From positions 1 to 47,747 of the forward strand of contig JAQCBJ010000011.1 in the NCBI GenBank assembly GCA_027621555.1: a stretch of 47,747 bases of DNA. Direction: 5' to 3'. This DNA is from Bacteroidota bacterium (GTDB lineage: Bacteria > Bacteroidota > Bacteroidia > Flavobacteriales_D > Sanyastnellaceae). Position numbers and translations under genes: made by a program. The notes beneath the pieces are model-generated. The model searched no databases, was not told the DNA's origin, and was given only the letters and a program-made list of their open reading frames with translations. This document shows, piece by piece, positions 40,762 to 47,747 of the stretch. Position 1 is the stretch's first letter, and every line of letters starts with the position of its first letter.

Positions 40762-41304
40762 ATGCGGACAACACTCTTGACCTTGGCGATGATGGTGGTG
40801 GGCAACTTGGCGTTTGGCCAAGCGGCGAGCATCAATTGGATCTCACTCGAAGAGGCGGTGGCGGCCCAGCAGAAAGAGCCGCGTAAAATCATGATGGACG
40901 TATACACCCAGTGGTGCGGCCCTTGCAAAATGATGATGGCCAACACGTTCACCAACGCGAACGTCATCGATTACGTCAACGCGAATTACTACGCGGTCAA
41001 GTTCGACGCCGAATCCCCCGACCCTGTGACCTTCCAAGGCACGGAATTCACCAACCCCGACTACAACCCCAGCGCACGCGGGCGCAACGGGGTTCACCAG
41101 CTGTCCCGTGCGATGAAGGTGAACGCCTACCCCACCATCGTGTACCTCGACGAAGAAGCCAACGTGATTGCCCCCATCAGCGGATACAAGCAGCCGTCTC
41201 AGATGGAGCTCTACCTCAAGTTCTTCAACGAGGCATACCAGCCCGGCGTAGACCAAACAGCTTGGGAAGAATACCGCGACAACTTCGCGTACACCTGGCG
41301 CTAA
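40762..41304 (+). CDS. Exported thioredoxin-family protein
   Basis: 180 residues from the ATG at 40762 (an in-frame TTG lies three codons upstream). Signal peptide RTTLLTLAMMVVGNLAFGQ. The thioredoxin fold has WCGPCK with Cys52 and Cys55, and the cis-Pro in VNAYPTIVYLD. Between them is a long insertion (PDPVTFQGTEFTNPDYNPSARGRNG). Probably a periplasmic disulfide reductase or oxidase. It starts just after the POT terminator, and no clear promoter box was found. Confidence 0.88.
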   Translation: MRTTLLTLAMMVVGNLAFGQAASINWISLEEAVAAQQKEPRKIMMDVYTQWCGPCKMMMANTFTNANVIDYVNANYYAVKFDAESPDPVTFQGTEFTNPDYNPSARGRNGVHQLSRAMKVNAYPTIVYLDEEANVIAPISGYKQPSQMELYLKFFNEAYQPGVDQTAWEEYRDNFAYTWR

Positions 41305-41359
41305 CCCCCCACTTCTTTTTTGTGTGACAGGAGGCACCCGGCACCGGCGGCGCTTCCCC

Positions 41360-41367
41360 TATCTTTG
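41360..41367 (+). promoter_or_regulatory. TAnnTTTG -7 box upstream of citrate synthase
   Basis: TATCTTTG matches all fixed positions and lies 86 bases before the ATG at 41454. No TTTG at -33. The 149-base gap shows nothing else recognisable. Confidence 0.45.
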
Positions 41368-41453
41368 GGCTTCCTTGAGCGGATGCGCGCTTTCGCGTTG
41401 GTCCGTGCAAGGGCTTGGATTCACACACAACCGAACACGAACCGCGTCACAAA

Positions 41454-42743
41454 ATGAGTGAGACTGCACGCATCATCCTGGAAGGCCAGGAATACGAATT
41501 TCCCGTACTGACGGGCTCTGAAAATGAAAAAGCCATCGACATCTCGAAGCTTCGAGGGACGACCGGCTACATCACCTTGGACCCTGGCTTCAAAAACACG
41601 GGTTCAACGCAGAGCGGCATCACGTACCTCGACGGGGAAAACGGCGTGCTTCGCTACCGCGGGTACAGCATCGAGGAATTGGCGGAAAAGGCGTCGTTCA
41701 TGGAGGTGGCCTACCTCTTGATCTACGGCGAACTCCCCAACAAGGAGCAACTGGACTACTTCAACGACAGCATCACCCACCACACGTTGGTGCACGAGAA
41801 CATGAAGCGCTTCTTCGAGGCCTTCCCTCTCGGCGCTCACCCCATGGGGATGCTGAGTTCCATGGTGGCTTCGTTGTCCACGTTCTACCCTGAATCCCAA
41901 AACCCCAACCGCGACATCACCGACATCGAAAAGACGATGCACCGGTTGATCGCGAAGATGCCCACGTTGGCAGCGCAGGCCTACAAGCACAACACCGGCC
42001 TGCCTACGATGTACCCCAAGAACGACCTCAGCTACGTCGGAAACTTCATGCACATGATGTGGGGCGTCCCTTCGGAGGACTACAAGGTCGATCCGGTCAT
42101 CGAATCCGCCCTCAACAAGCTCTTCATCCTGCACGCCGACCACGAACAAAACTGTTCCACGTCAACGGTTCGCGTGGTGGGATCCTCCCAGGCCAACCTC
42201 TACAGCTCCGTGTCGGCAGGCATCGCAGCACTGTGGGGTCCCCTCCACGGCGGCGCAAACCAAGCGGTGATTGAAATGCTCGAAGCCATTCGCGCCGAAG
42301 GCACACCACTTCAGTCGTGGATCGACCGCGCGAAGGACAAGACGGACAGCTTCCGTTTGATGGGCTTTGGCCACCGTGTCTACAAGAATTTCGATCCACG
42401 TGCGCGCATCATCAAAAAGGCGGCCGACGACGTGTTGGCTCAATTGGGCGTCAACGACCCTGTGCTCGACATCGCCAAGCAATTGGAAGAAGTGGCGTTG
42501 AATGACGAGTACTTCGTGCAGCGCGGCCTCTACCCCAACGTGGACTTCTACAGCGGCATCATCTACCGTGCCCTGGGCATCCCCACCGACATGTTTACCG
42601 TGATGTTCGCCCTCGGTCGCCTTCCCGGCTGGATTGGCCAGTGGAAGGAAATGACGGAAAACCGCGAACCCATTGGCCGACCACGCCAGGTGTACACAGG
42701 TGCTACTCAGCGCGCCTTTGTGGCGTTGAACGACCGAGCCTAA
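41454..42743 (+). CDS. gltA: Citrate synthase (type II, hexameric-like)
   Basis: 429 residues from the ATG at 41454; an upstream in-frame TTG would add an unlikely leader. Condenses acetyl-CoA and oxaloacetate in the TCA cycle. Active-site regions are visible: SVSAGIAALWGPLHGGANQAV with the first catalytic His, MGFGHRVYKNFDPRARI with the second His and substrate arginine, and YPNVDFYSGIIYRALGIP with the catalytic Asp. The N-terminal small domain (ILEGQEYEFPVLTGSENEKAIDISKLR) is like the Gram-negative NADH-sensitive enzymes. An enoyl-CoA hydratase gene starts four bases after the stop. Confidence 0.97.
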   Translation: MSETARIILEGQEYEFPVLTGSENEKAIDISKLRGTTGYITLDPGFKNTGSTQSGITYLDGENGVLRYRGYSIEELAEKASFMEVAYLLIYGELPNKEQLDYFNDSITHHTLVHENMKRFFEAFPLGAHPMGMLSSMVASLSTFYPESQNPNRDITDIEKTMHRLIAKMPTLAAQAYKHNTGLPTMYPKNDLSYVGNFMHMMWGVPSEDYKVDPVIESALNKLFILHADHEQNCSTSTVRVVGSSQANLYSSVSAGIAALWGPLHGGANQAVIEMLEAIRAEGTPLQSWIDRAKDKTDSFRLMGFGHRVYKNFDPRARIIKKAADDVLAQLGVNDPVLDIAKQLEEVALNDEYFVQRGLYPNVDFYSGIIYRALGIPTDMFTVMFALGRLPGWIGQWKEMTENREPIGRPRQVYTGATQRAFVALNDRA

Positions 42744-42747
42744 GGCC

Positions 42748-43503
42748 ATGGAAGCCTACGTGCGCACCGAGGTCGACGGCCGAGGAATTGCCACGGTGGA
42801 GTTCTTCCACCCTGCTTCCAATAGCTTGCCCGGAGCCATCCTTCGCCAATTGGCAAGCGCCATCCGTGAGGCCGGAGAACGTGAAGACGTCAAGGTCATT
42901 GTCATGAAGTCCGGCGGCGATCGCGCGTTTTGCGCGGGGGCAAGTTTTGATGAACTCGTGGCCATCTCCAACGAGGAGGAAGGTCTTGCGTTCTTTAGCG
43001 GTTTTGCCTTGGTGATCAACGCGATTCGGACGTGCCCCAAGTTTGTCCTTGGTCGCGTTCAAGGCAAAACGGTCGGTGGCGGCGTCGGATTGGCAGCGGC
43101 GGCCGACCATTGCTTTGCCACCAAGTTCGCTTCCGTAAAGCTCTCTGAATTGGCGGTTGGCATTGGTCCTTTTGTGGTCGGCCCCGCGGTGGAGCGGAAA
43201 TTGGGCGTGTCTGGAATAGCCACGCTCGCCATCGATGCCCGCAGCTGGAAATCGGCTGCATGGGCTGCCGAGCATGGCTTGTTTGCCGAAGTCTTCGACG
43301 ACGCAGACGCCATGGACGAGGCGGTGGAACGCTTGGCCACGGAGTTGGCGAGCAGCAACCCCGAAGCGATGACGAACCTCAAGCGCGTGCTTTGGGAGGG
43401 CACGGACCATTGGGGAGAGCTCCTTCTCGAGCGCGCCGCCGTTTCCGGCCGCTTGGTCCTGAGCGACTTCACGCGCAACGCCATTGCGGCCTTCAAGGCC
43501 TGA
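42748..43503 (+). CDS. Enoyl-CoA hydratase/isomerase family protein
   Basis: 251-residue crotonase-fold enzyme. The CoA/oxyanion-hole segments are DRAFCAGASFDEL and GKTVGGGVGLAAAADHCFAT. The helix with a candidate catalytic Glu is KLSELAVGIGPFVVGPAVER. It may be a beta-oxidation hydratase or a methylglutaconyl-CoA hydratase-like enzyme of leucine breakdown; the sequence alone does not decide. It starts four bases after gltA and is probably co-transcribed with it. Confidence 0.88.
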   Translation: MEAYVRTEVDGRGIATVEFFHPASNSLPGAILRQLASAIREAGEREDVKVIVMKSGGDRAFCAGASFDELVAISNEEEGLAFFSGFALVINAIRTCPKFVLGRVQGKTVGGGVGLAAAADHCFATKFASVKLSELAVGIGPFVVGPAVERKLGVSGIATLAIDARSWKSAAWAAEHGLFAEVFDDADAMDEAVERLATELASSNPEAMTNLKRVLWEGTDHWGELLLERAAVSGRLVLSDFTRNAIAAFKA

Positions 43504-43526
43504 ACCGACTTCGATTTCGTGCACAA

Positions 43527-43596
43527 AAAACCCCGGCCTTTCGGCCAGGGCTCCTTGGTTTAGAATCAGGCTGAGATTGTTCCCGCCTGGGGTTTT
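43527..43596. terminator. Composite bidirectional terminator between convergent genes
   Basis: An inner hairpin (43531-43538 with 43543-43550, GGCC core with one mismatch) is preceded by six A, which makes a T run for the minus-strand giant gene. An outer stem pairs AAAACCCC (43527-43534) with GGGGTTTT (43589-43596), followed by a T-rich end, serving the plus-strand hydratase gene. The two stems share one arm and are mutually exclusive. Confidence 0.65.
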
Positions 43597-43601
43597 CTTT
43601 G

Positions 43602-46600
43602 TTAGTGTTGAACCACGAGAGGCGCGTGCCCCACTCCTGTCGAAGTGGCCACTCGGATGTGGTAGGTGCCGCTCGCCCATCCGGACACATCGACGGTGAA
43701 TCGACCCATCCAACGGTCGCTTGTGCGCGTCCACATCACACGCCCTGAAGCGTCGTAAATGGTCATGACCGCGTCGTTGGTGACCTCTTGAACACTCAAG
43801 TGAATCAGGTCTCTCGCCGGGTTGGGGTACACCGAGAACGGCACGTGATCCATCTGATGCACGCTGTAGACGTCGTCCAGTTCGTACGGTCCGCCGGAAA
43901 TCTCGCAACCGTTGGCGTCTGTCACGACCACCGTGTACGTCGCAGGAGCTTGGAGTCCATCCACGTCTTCGGTGTCCGCTGTGAAAGCACCGTCACTCGT
44001 CCAAGCGAATTCGTACGGTTCGGTTCCACCGCTGACCGTCAAGTCAATGGCGCCTCCGTCCGCAACCTCCGGCTGCGTGACCGCGGCTGACAAGAGGAGT
44101 TCATCGGGCTCGGTGATTTGGGCTTCGCCGCTTGCAGAACATCCATTGACGTCCGTCACAAAGATGTCGTAGCCCCCGGCTGGCAAGCCACTGAACGAGC
44201 CCGTGTCGTTGATCTGCACGGATGGCCCATCAAGGACATACTCGTAAGGTCCTTCACCGTTCAATATTGTCACCTCGAGAGATCCTGTGCTGTCCGCGTG
44301 GCACAACACATCTCCTGCTGAAGTCGACAACTCAAGCGTGATGCCATCCAGCACGGTGAAGTTGACCAGCGCAGCGCAATCCACACCTTGCAGCACCTCC
44401 ACGGTGTACGTTCCTGCACCAAGGCCTTCGAAGACCGTGGTGTCCTGAAGCACATCGTTCAGGTAGATCTCAATGCTGTCCGCGAAAATCACGCCCTCGA
44501 GGGCCAACGACACAATGGCGTTTTGGTCCCCGGCGCACGTGACATCTTGCACTTGCTCCGTGCTCAATACCAAATCGCAGTATTGGCACGAGTCGTCTTC
44601 TTCCGTGGCCAAATCGTTGTAGTTGGAAGCCAATTCATCCGTGCATCCGAACACCTCGAGCTCGCAGCAGACGCCGTCACCATCCTCGTCACAAAGGCAG
44701 TTGCCCTCGCAGTCGAGGTAGGTCTCCTCGGGGAACGTGCACGAGCCGTCATCCAAGGTCGCCTCGGGATCGTAGTTGCATGCCGTGTCGTCCGTGCATC
44801 CTGCGCACGTGAGGTACTCACAAGAGCCGTCGTCCGCCGTGGCGTCGGGGTTGTAGTTGCACGCCGTGTCATCCGAGCAACCGGAAATCACGCAGCTCAA
44901 ACCGACCTCGATGTCCCCGGACTCACCCCACACACCCATGGCCAGGGCGTAGTACTGCTGTCCCGCGACGGTGTTCAACGTGATCGTGCTCGCCAAAAAC
45001 GTAACAGGACAGAGGTCGTCGTAGTTGGGCTCGCTCTGGTCGTCGTTGCCGTCCAAACAGGTCAGGTTTCCGCACGTGCCTTCGTACACGCTCAAGTACG
45101 TGTCGATGTTGGTGCCTGGGTAACACGTCGACACCGTCACCTCTCCCCCCGTTCCTTCGAACGAGAACCACAGCCCTGCCGTGGGGTTGCTTGGCGTCGT
45201 TCCGCCGCAGGCGTCGATGTCGTCAACCATCGCGCATTCTTCGTTGTTGGCTTGGATGGTTTGGCCACATGCCAGCCCAAACGCACCCTCGCACACGTCA
45301 TTCACTTGACTTCCTGAGCCGCACGAACCGTCGTCCTCCGTCGCTTCCGGGTTGTAGTCGCAGAATTCGGGGTCCGTGCACCCAGGCACCTCGAGCTCGT
45401 CACACGTCCCATCCCCGTCCGAGTCGTTCAAACAGTTGCCAAAGCAGTCGTAGTATTCCTCCGCGTAGTAGCAGTTGCCCGCGTCGTCCGTGTAAATCGG
45501 ATTGTAGTTGCAGGCCTCAGGATCCGTGCAGCCTGGGAATTCCAGGCAGTCGCACACGCCATCCGCGTCGACGTCCGACAGGCAGTTGCCGTCGCAATCG
45601 AAGCACGCAAACTCAGGATATTCGCAGCCGCCGTCGTCCATGGTCGCGTCCGAGTCGTAGTTGCATGCCGTCGCATCGGTGCAACCCAAGCACGATTCGT
45701 ATTCGCAGCTGCCGTCGTCGTTGTTGGCACCAGCGTCGTAGTTGCAGGCCATGTCGTCCATGCAACCACACACCACATCGCCGACACCCGTGTGCAAGCC
45801 CACCCCTTCAAACTGGAGAGAAACCCGGTCCGCAGGATCAGGGATGCCTTGGGTAAACATCTGCACATTCACCACACCGTACATCTCTCCGTCAGTGGTG
45901 AACTGACCAATCAAGATGCGCTGGTCCTCGCCAGAAAGGATGTTGAGCGTACCAGGATCGTTGGTCACGAACATGGCACCACCAATCGAATCTTCAATGA
46001 CGATGTTCAGGCCCGCCTCGAAGTTGGAAACCCAACCGTTGTTTTGGTCCCCAATGGTTGAAGGAGCCACTTCATTCGGCCCAGCAGGCGCATCGAGGCC
46101 CAAGGTCATCCAGCTGTCGAATTCCAACTCTGGGTACACCCCGAACAGCAACGGGTTGTTTCCAGTTCCCAACGCAGCGCCAAACGGGTGCTGGTAGAAT
46201 GACGTCGTAGAAGCAATGAGCATGGGCGACTCGTCGTCGCCGTACACCGCGCTAATGATGTCGTTGGTGTTGGGCGTCGTAACGTACAAACGGTATGTGG
46301 TCAAACCTGCCAATTCACCTTCAGAATGTTCCGCATGGACTTCAAGCAACAAGCCGTATCCCGCGTTGATCTCTTCCTGACACGAACAGTACTCGCATGA
46401 GCCGTCGTCCTCCGTCGCGAGTTCAACGTAATTGCAGGCTGCAACATCTGTGCATCCCGTGACTTCCGGGTCGCAGTACCCATCGCCGTCCACATCGGAT
46501 AGGCAATTCCCATCGCAGTCCACCCCTTCTTCAGCAAACGTGCACGAACCATCGTCCAGGTTGGCGGTTGCATCAAAATTGCACGCCCCCTCATCCATGC

Positions 46601-47747
46601 ATCCTTCGAAGGCTTGGGTGACGGTAATGGTTTGGGTAAACACCGTCGTGTTGCCGCAGGCATCCGATGAGGTGTAAACGCGCTCCAACACCAAGACACC
46701 TTCTTCTTCGCTCACCACCGTTTCAATCGCGTCGTAGTCGGCATTGATGTCGCAATTGTCGACAACCATTGCCTCGATGGCTGGAACGAATTCCCCTTCC
46801 AATTCATTGACAAAGAGGACCTCTTCCGTCGGATATGCAAACACCGGTGCTACGGTATCCAAAACCGTAATGATCAACGTATCAACCAACACATTACCTG
46901 CCCCATCCGTCGCTTGGTAAACACGTGGGCATGTGTAACTCTGCAAGCACCCAAACGGGTAATCAAACGGTCCATCACCCAACCAAACCACCTCAACCGG
47001 TCCGCAATCGTCCTGAGCCACCGGCGTTGTTTCCTCCACGGTCGGCATCATTTCGCTGCAGCTGATGGTGTCGTTTGGTGGGAAATAAGCCCACGTTGGT
47101 CCCTCGGCATCCACGCATTCGTCCACGTCATCGCAAACGCCATCGTTGTCCATGTCCTGCAAGCAATTGCCCTCGCAATCCACAAATTCTGTGGCTTGGT
47201 TGCCGTCGCAATCACAGTCGCCCTCCGGAATGTCATTACATCCGCACTCGTAAATCGCGCCTGGACCGTTGCACACACCGCACGCGTCGTACGCTCCTAC
47301 GCAGTCGTCCTCGTCGTCGCAGATGCCGTCCATGTCGGCATCGATCCCAGAACCACCGCACACGCCACAGGCATCGAGGTACAAGCATGAGCCGTCGTCG
47401 ATGGTGGCTCCTTCGTAGTTGCAAGCCTCACTGTCGGCACAACCCGTGCACGAGCTGTTGTCGCCGCCGCAAACACCGCAGTCGTCGAGAACAGACGTAC
47501 CGTTCACAACACCAGCGCAGTCCGTGCATGAGCTGTTGTCGCCGCCGCAAACACCGCAGTCGTCAAGAACAGACGTACCGTTCACAACACCAGCGCAGTC
47601 CGTGCATGAGCTGTTGTCGCCGCCGCAAACGCCGCAGTCGTCAAGAACAGACGTACCATTCACAACACCAGCACAGTCCGTGCACGAGCTGTTGTCGCCG
47701 TTGCATACGTCGCAATCGTCGTACGCTCCCACGCAGTCGTCCACGTC
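43602..47747 (-). CDS. Giant Cys/Asp-rich repeat protein with T9SS type A sorting domain, 5' end outside window
   Basis: About 1381 residues are present; the frame runs off the right edge. From the N side: [13 protein letters not shown] repeats, thrombospondin-type-3-like calcium loops ([14 protein letters not shown]), an HYR-like region ([16 protein letters not shown]), repeated CTD-x-ACNY-x-ATxDDGSCEY modules, a cohesin- or adhesin-like region (about 470-660), a PPC-like domain ([21 protein letters not shown]), SprB-like repeats ([28 protein letters not shown]) and the C-terminal T9SS type A tail ([14 protein letters not shown] ... GTYHIRV). Probably a calcium-stiffened, disulfide-rich cell-surface or secreted protein. 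The exact role is unknown. Confidence 0.9.
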   Translation of the reverse strand, partial: DVDDCVGAYDDCDVCNGDNSSCTDCAGVVNGTSVLDDCGVCGGDNSSCTDCAGVVNGTSVLDDCGVCGGDNSSCTDCAGVVNGTSVLDDCGVCGGDNSSCTGCADSEACNYEGATIDDGSCLYLDACGVCGGSGIDADMDGICDDEDDCVGAYDACGVCNGPGAIYECGCNDIPEGDCDCDGNQATEFVDCEGNCLQDMDNDGVCDDVDECVDAEGPTWAYFPPNDTISCSEMMPTVEETTPVAQDDCGPVEVVWLGDGPFDYPFGCLQSYTCPRVYQATDGAGNVLVDTLIITVLDTVAPVFAYPTEEVLFVNELEGEFVPAIEAMVVDNCDINADYDAIETVVSEEEGVLVLERVYTSSDACGNTTVFTQTITVTQAFEGCMDEGACNFDATANLDDGSCTFAEEGVDCDGNCLSDVDGDGYCDPEVTGCTDVAACNYVELATEDDGSCEYCSCQEEINAGYGLLLEVHAEHSEGELAGLTTYRLYVTTPNTNDIISAVYGDDESPMLIASTTSFYQHPFGAALGTGNNPLLFGVYPELEFDSWMTLGLDAPAGPNEVAPSTIGDQNNGWVSNFEAGLNIVIEDSIGGAMFVTNDPGTLNILSGEDQRILIGQFTTDGEMYGVVNVQMFTQGIPDPADRVSLQFEGVGLHTGVGDVVCGCMDDMACNYDAGANNDDGSCEYESCLGCTDATACNYDSDATMDDGGCEYPEFACFDCDGNCLSDVDADGVCDCLEFPGCTDPEACNYNPIYTDDAGNCYYAEEYYDCFGNCLNDSDGDGTCDELEVPGCTDPEFCDYNPEATEDDGSCGSGSQVNDVCEGAFGLACGQTIQANNEECAMVDDIDACGGTTPSNPTAGLWFSFEGTGGEVTVSTCYPGTNIDTYLSVYEGTCGNLTCLDGNDDQSEPNYDDLCPVTFLASTITLNTVAGQQYYALAMGVWGESGDIEVGLSCVISGCSDDTACNYNPDATADDGSCEYLTCAGCTDDTACNYDPEATLDDGSCTFPEETYLDCEGNCLCDEDGDGVCCELEVFGCTDELASNYNDLATEEDDSCQYCDLVLSTEQVQDVTCAGDQNAIVSLALEGVIFADSIEIYLNDVLQDTTVFEGLGAGTYTVEVLQGVDCAALVNFTVLDGITLELSTSAGDVLCHADSTGSLEVTILNGEGPYEYVLDGPSVQINDTGSFSGLPAGGYDIFVTDVNGCSASGEAQITEPDELLLSAAVTQPEVADGGAIDLTVSGGTEPYEFAWTSDGAFTADTEDVDGLQAPATYTVVVTDANGCEISGGPYELDDVYSVHQMDHVPFSVYPNPARDLIHLSVQEVTNDAVMTIYDASGRVMWTRTSDRWMGRFTVDVSGWASGTYHIRVATSTGVGHAPLVVQH
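47445..47678 (-). repeat. Three exact-period 78-bp tandem repeats in the giant gene
   Basis: Units 47678-47601, 47600-47523 and 47522-47445 each encode 26 residues ([14 protein letters not shown] then [12 protein letters not shown]) and differ at only a few, mostly synonymous, bases. The array may continue past the window in altered form ([11 protein letters not shown]). Such near-identity allows copy number to change by slippage or recombination without breaking the frame. Confidence 0.9.

Noticed and set aside
39129-40967. 612-codon minus-strand open frame opposite the POT and thioredoxin genes
   Set aside because: It is an antisense shadow: His/Glu/Asp-rich composition, no domain, and both plus-strand genes have full family motifs. 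Long antisense frames are expected at this GC content.
1-47747. CRISPR arrays, insertion sequences, prophage, rRNA or tRNA genes
   Set aside because: No spaced short repeats, transposase or phage motifs, or cloverleaf/rRNA-like stretches were seen; almost all gaps are too small to hold them.

Overview
The window is a chromosome segment from a GC-rich member of the Bacteroidota, probably Flavobacteriales or a near relative. The evidence is lineage-typical content: type IX secretion (T9SS) cargo with type A and type B sorting tails, SprB-like and PKD repeats, a gliding-associated C-terminal domain, DUF3276 (PUR), DUF5683 and DUF6702 proteins, DPP IV next to a POT peptide transporter, and several TAnnTTTG-type -7 promoter boxes. 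GC content was judged by eye, not computed. Genes are dense. I see no rRNA, tRNA, CRISPR array, transposase or phage gene. The only gene-free stretch over 300 bases lies upstream of dnaA.

Layout. 2-4041 (+): the end of mtaB, then lgt, then an ECF sigma factor, a small one-span membrane protein and an exported Spy/CpxP-like 'ECF sensor' protein. Near-identical ECF-type promoter motifs precede the sigma gene and the membrane-protein gene. 4049-5865 (-): msrB and a DEAD-box RNA helicase. 5942-9123 (+): a truncated paralogue followed by a full T9SS type B PKD adhesin. 9173-18816 (+): the DUF3276 gene, then a long run of parA, parB, DUF5683, dapB, lepB, wbqC-like, gcvT, comB, a zinc phospholipase C/P1-nuclease-like gene and a DUF3524 tRNA-queuosine mannosyltransferase-like gene, many overlapping by a few bases. 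A 4HBT thioesterase (-) and dnaA (+) follow, then a low-molecular-weight phosphatase, a double-FKBP lipoprotein and a DHH phosphoesterase. 23704-24988 (+): a DUF6702 protein and endonuclease III. 24973-30563 (-): fabI-thrA-thrB-thrC.

30660-36869 (-): three tandem FISUMP-domain exported proteins, a GH16 beta-glucanase and a GlcD-type FAD oxidase. 36938-43503 (+): DPP IV, a POT peptide transporter, an exported thioredoxin, citrate synthase and an enoyl-CoA hydratase. 43602 to the window end (-): a very large Cys/Asp-rich repeat protein with a T9SS type A tail; its start lies outside the window.

How the parts fit. The core blocks cover chromosome segregation and replication initiation, threonine and lysine-branch amino acid synthesis, lipoprotein and signal-peptide processing, and tRNA modification. 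The accessory content is surface or secreted protein. The best candidate for something not well described is the FISUMP triplet: three adjacent genes share an almost constant first ~140 codons (signal peptide, Asp-rich loop, predicted helix, domain entry) and then diverge sharply. The constant part is a patchwork in which each pair of copies is nearly identical in a different segment, which looks like gene conversion feeding a diversifying exported protein family. Second is the paired ECF promoter motif, which suggests a small self-regulated envelope-sensing regulon.
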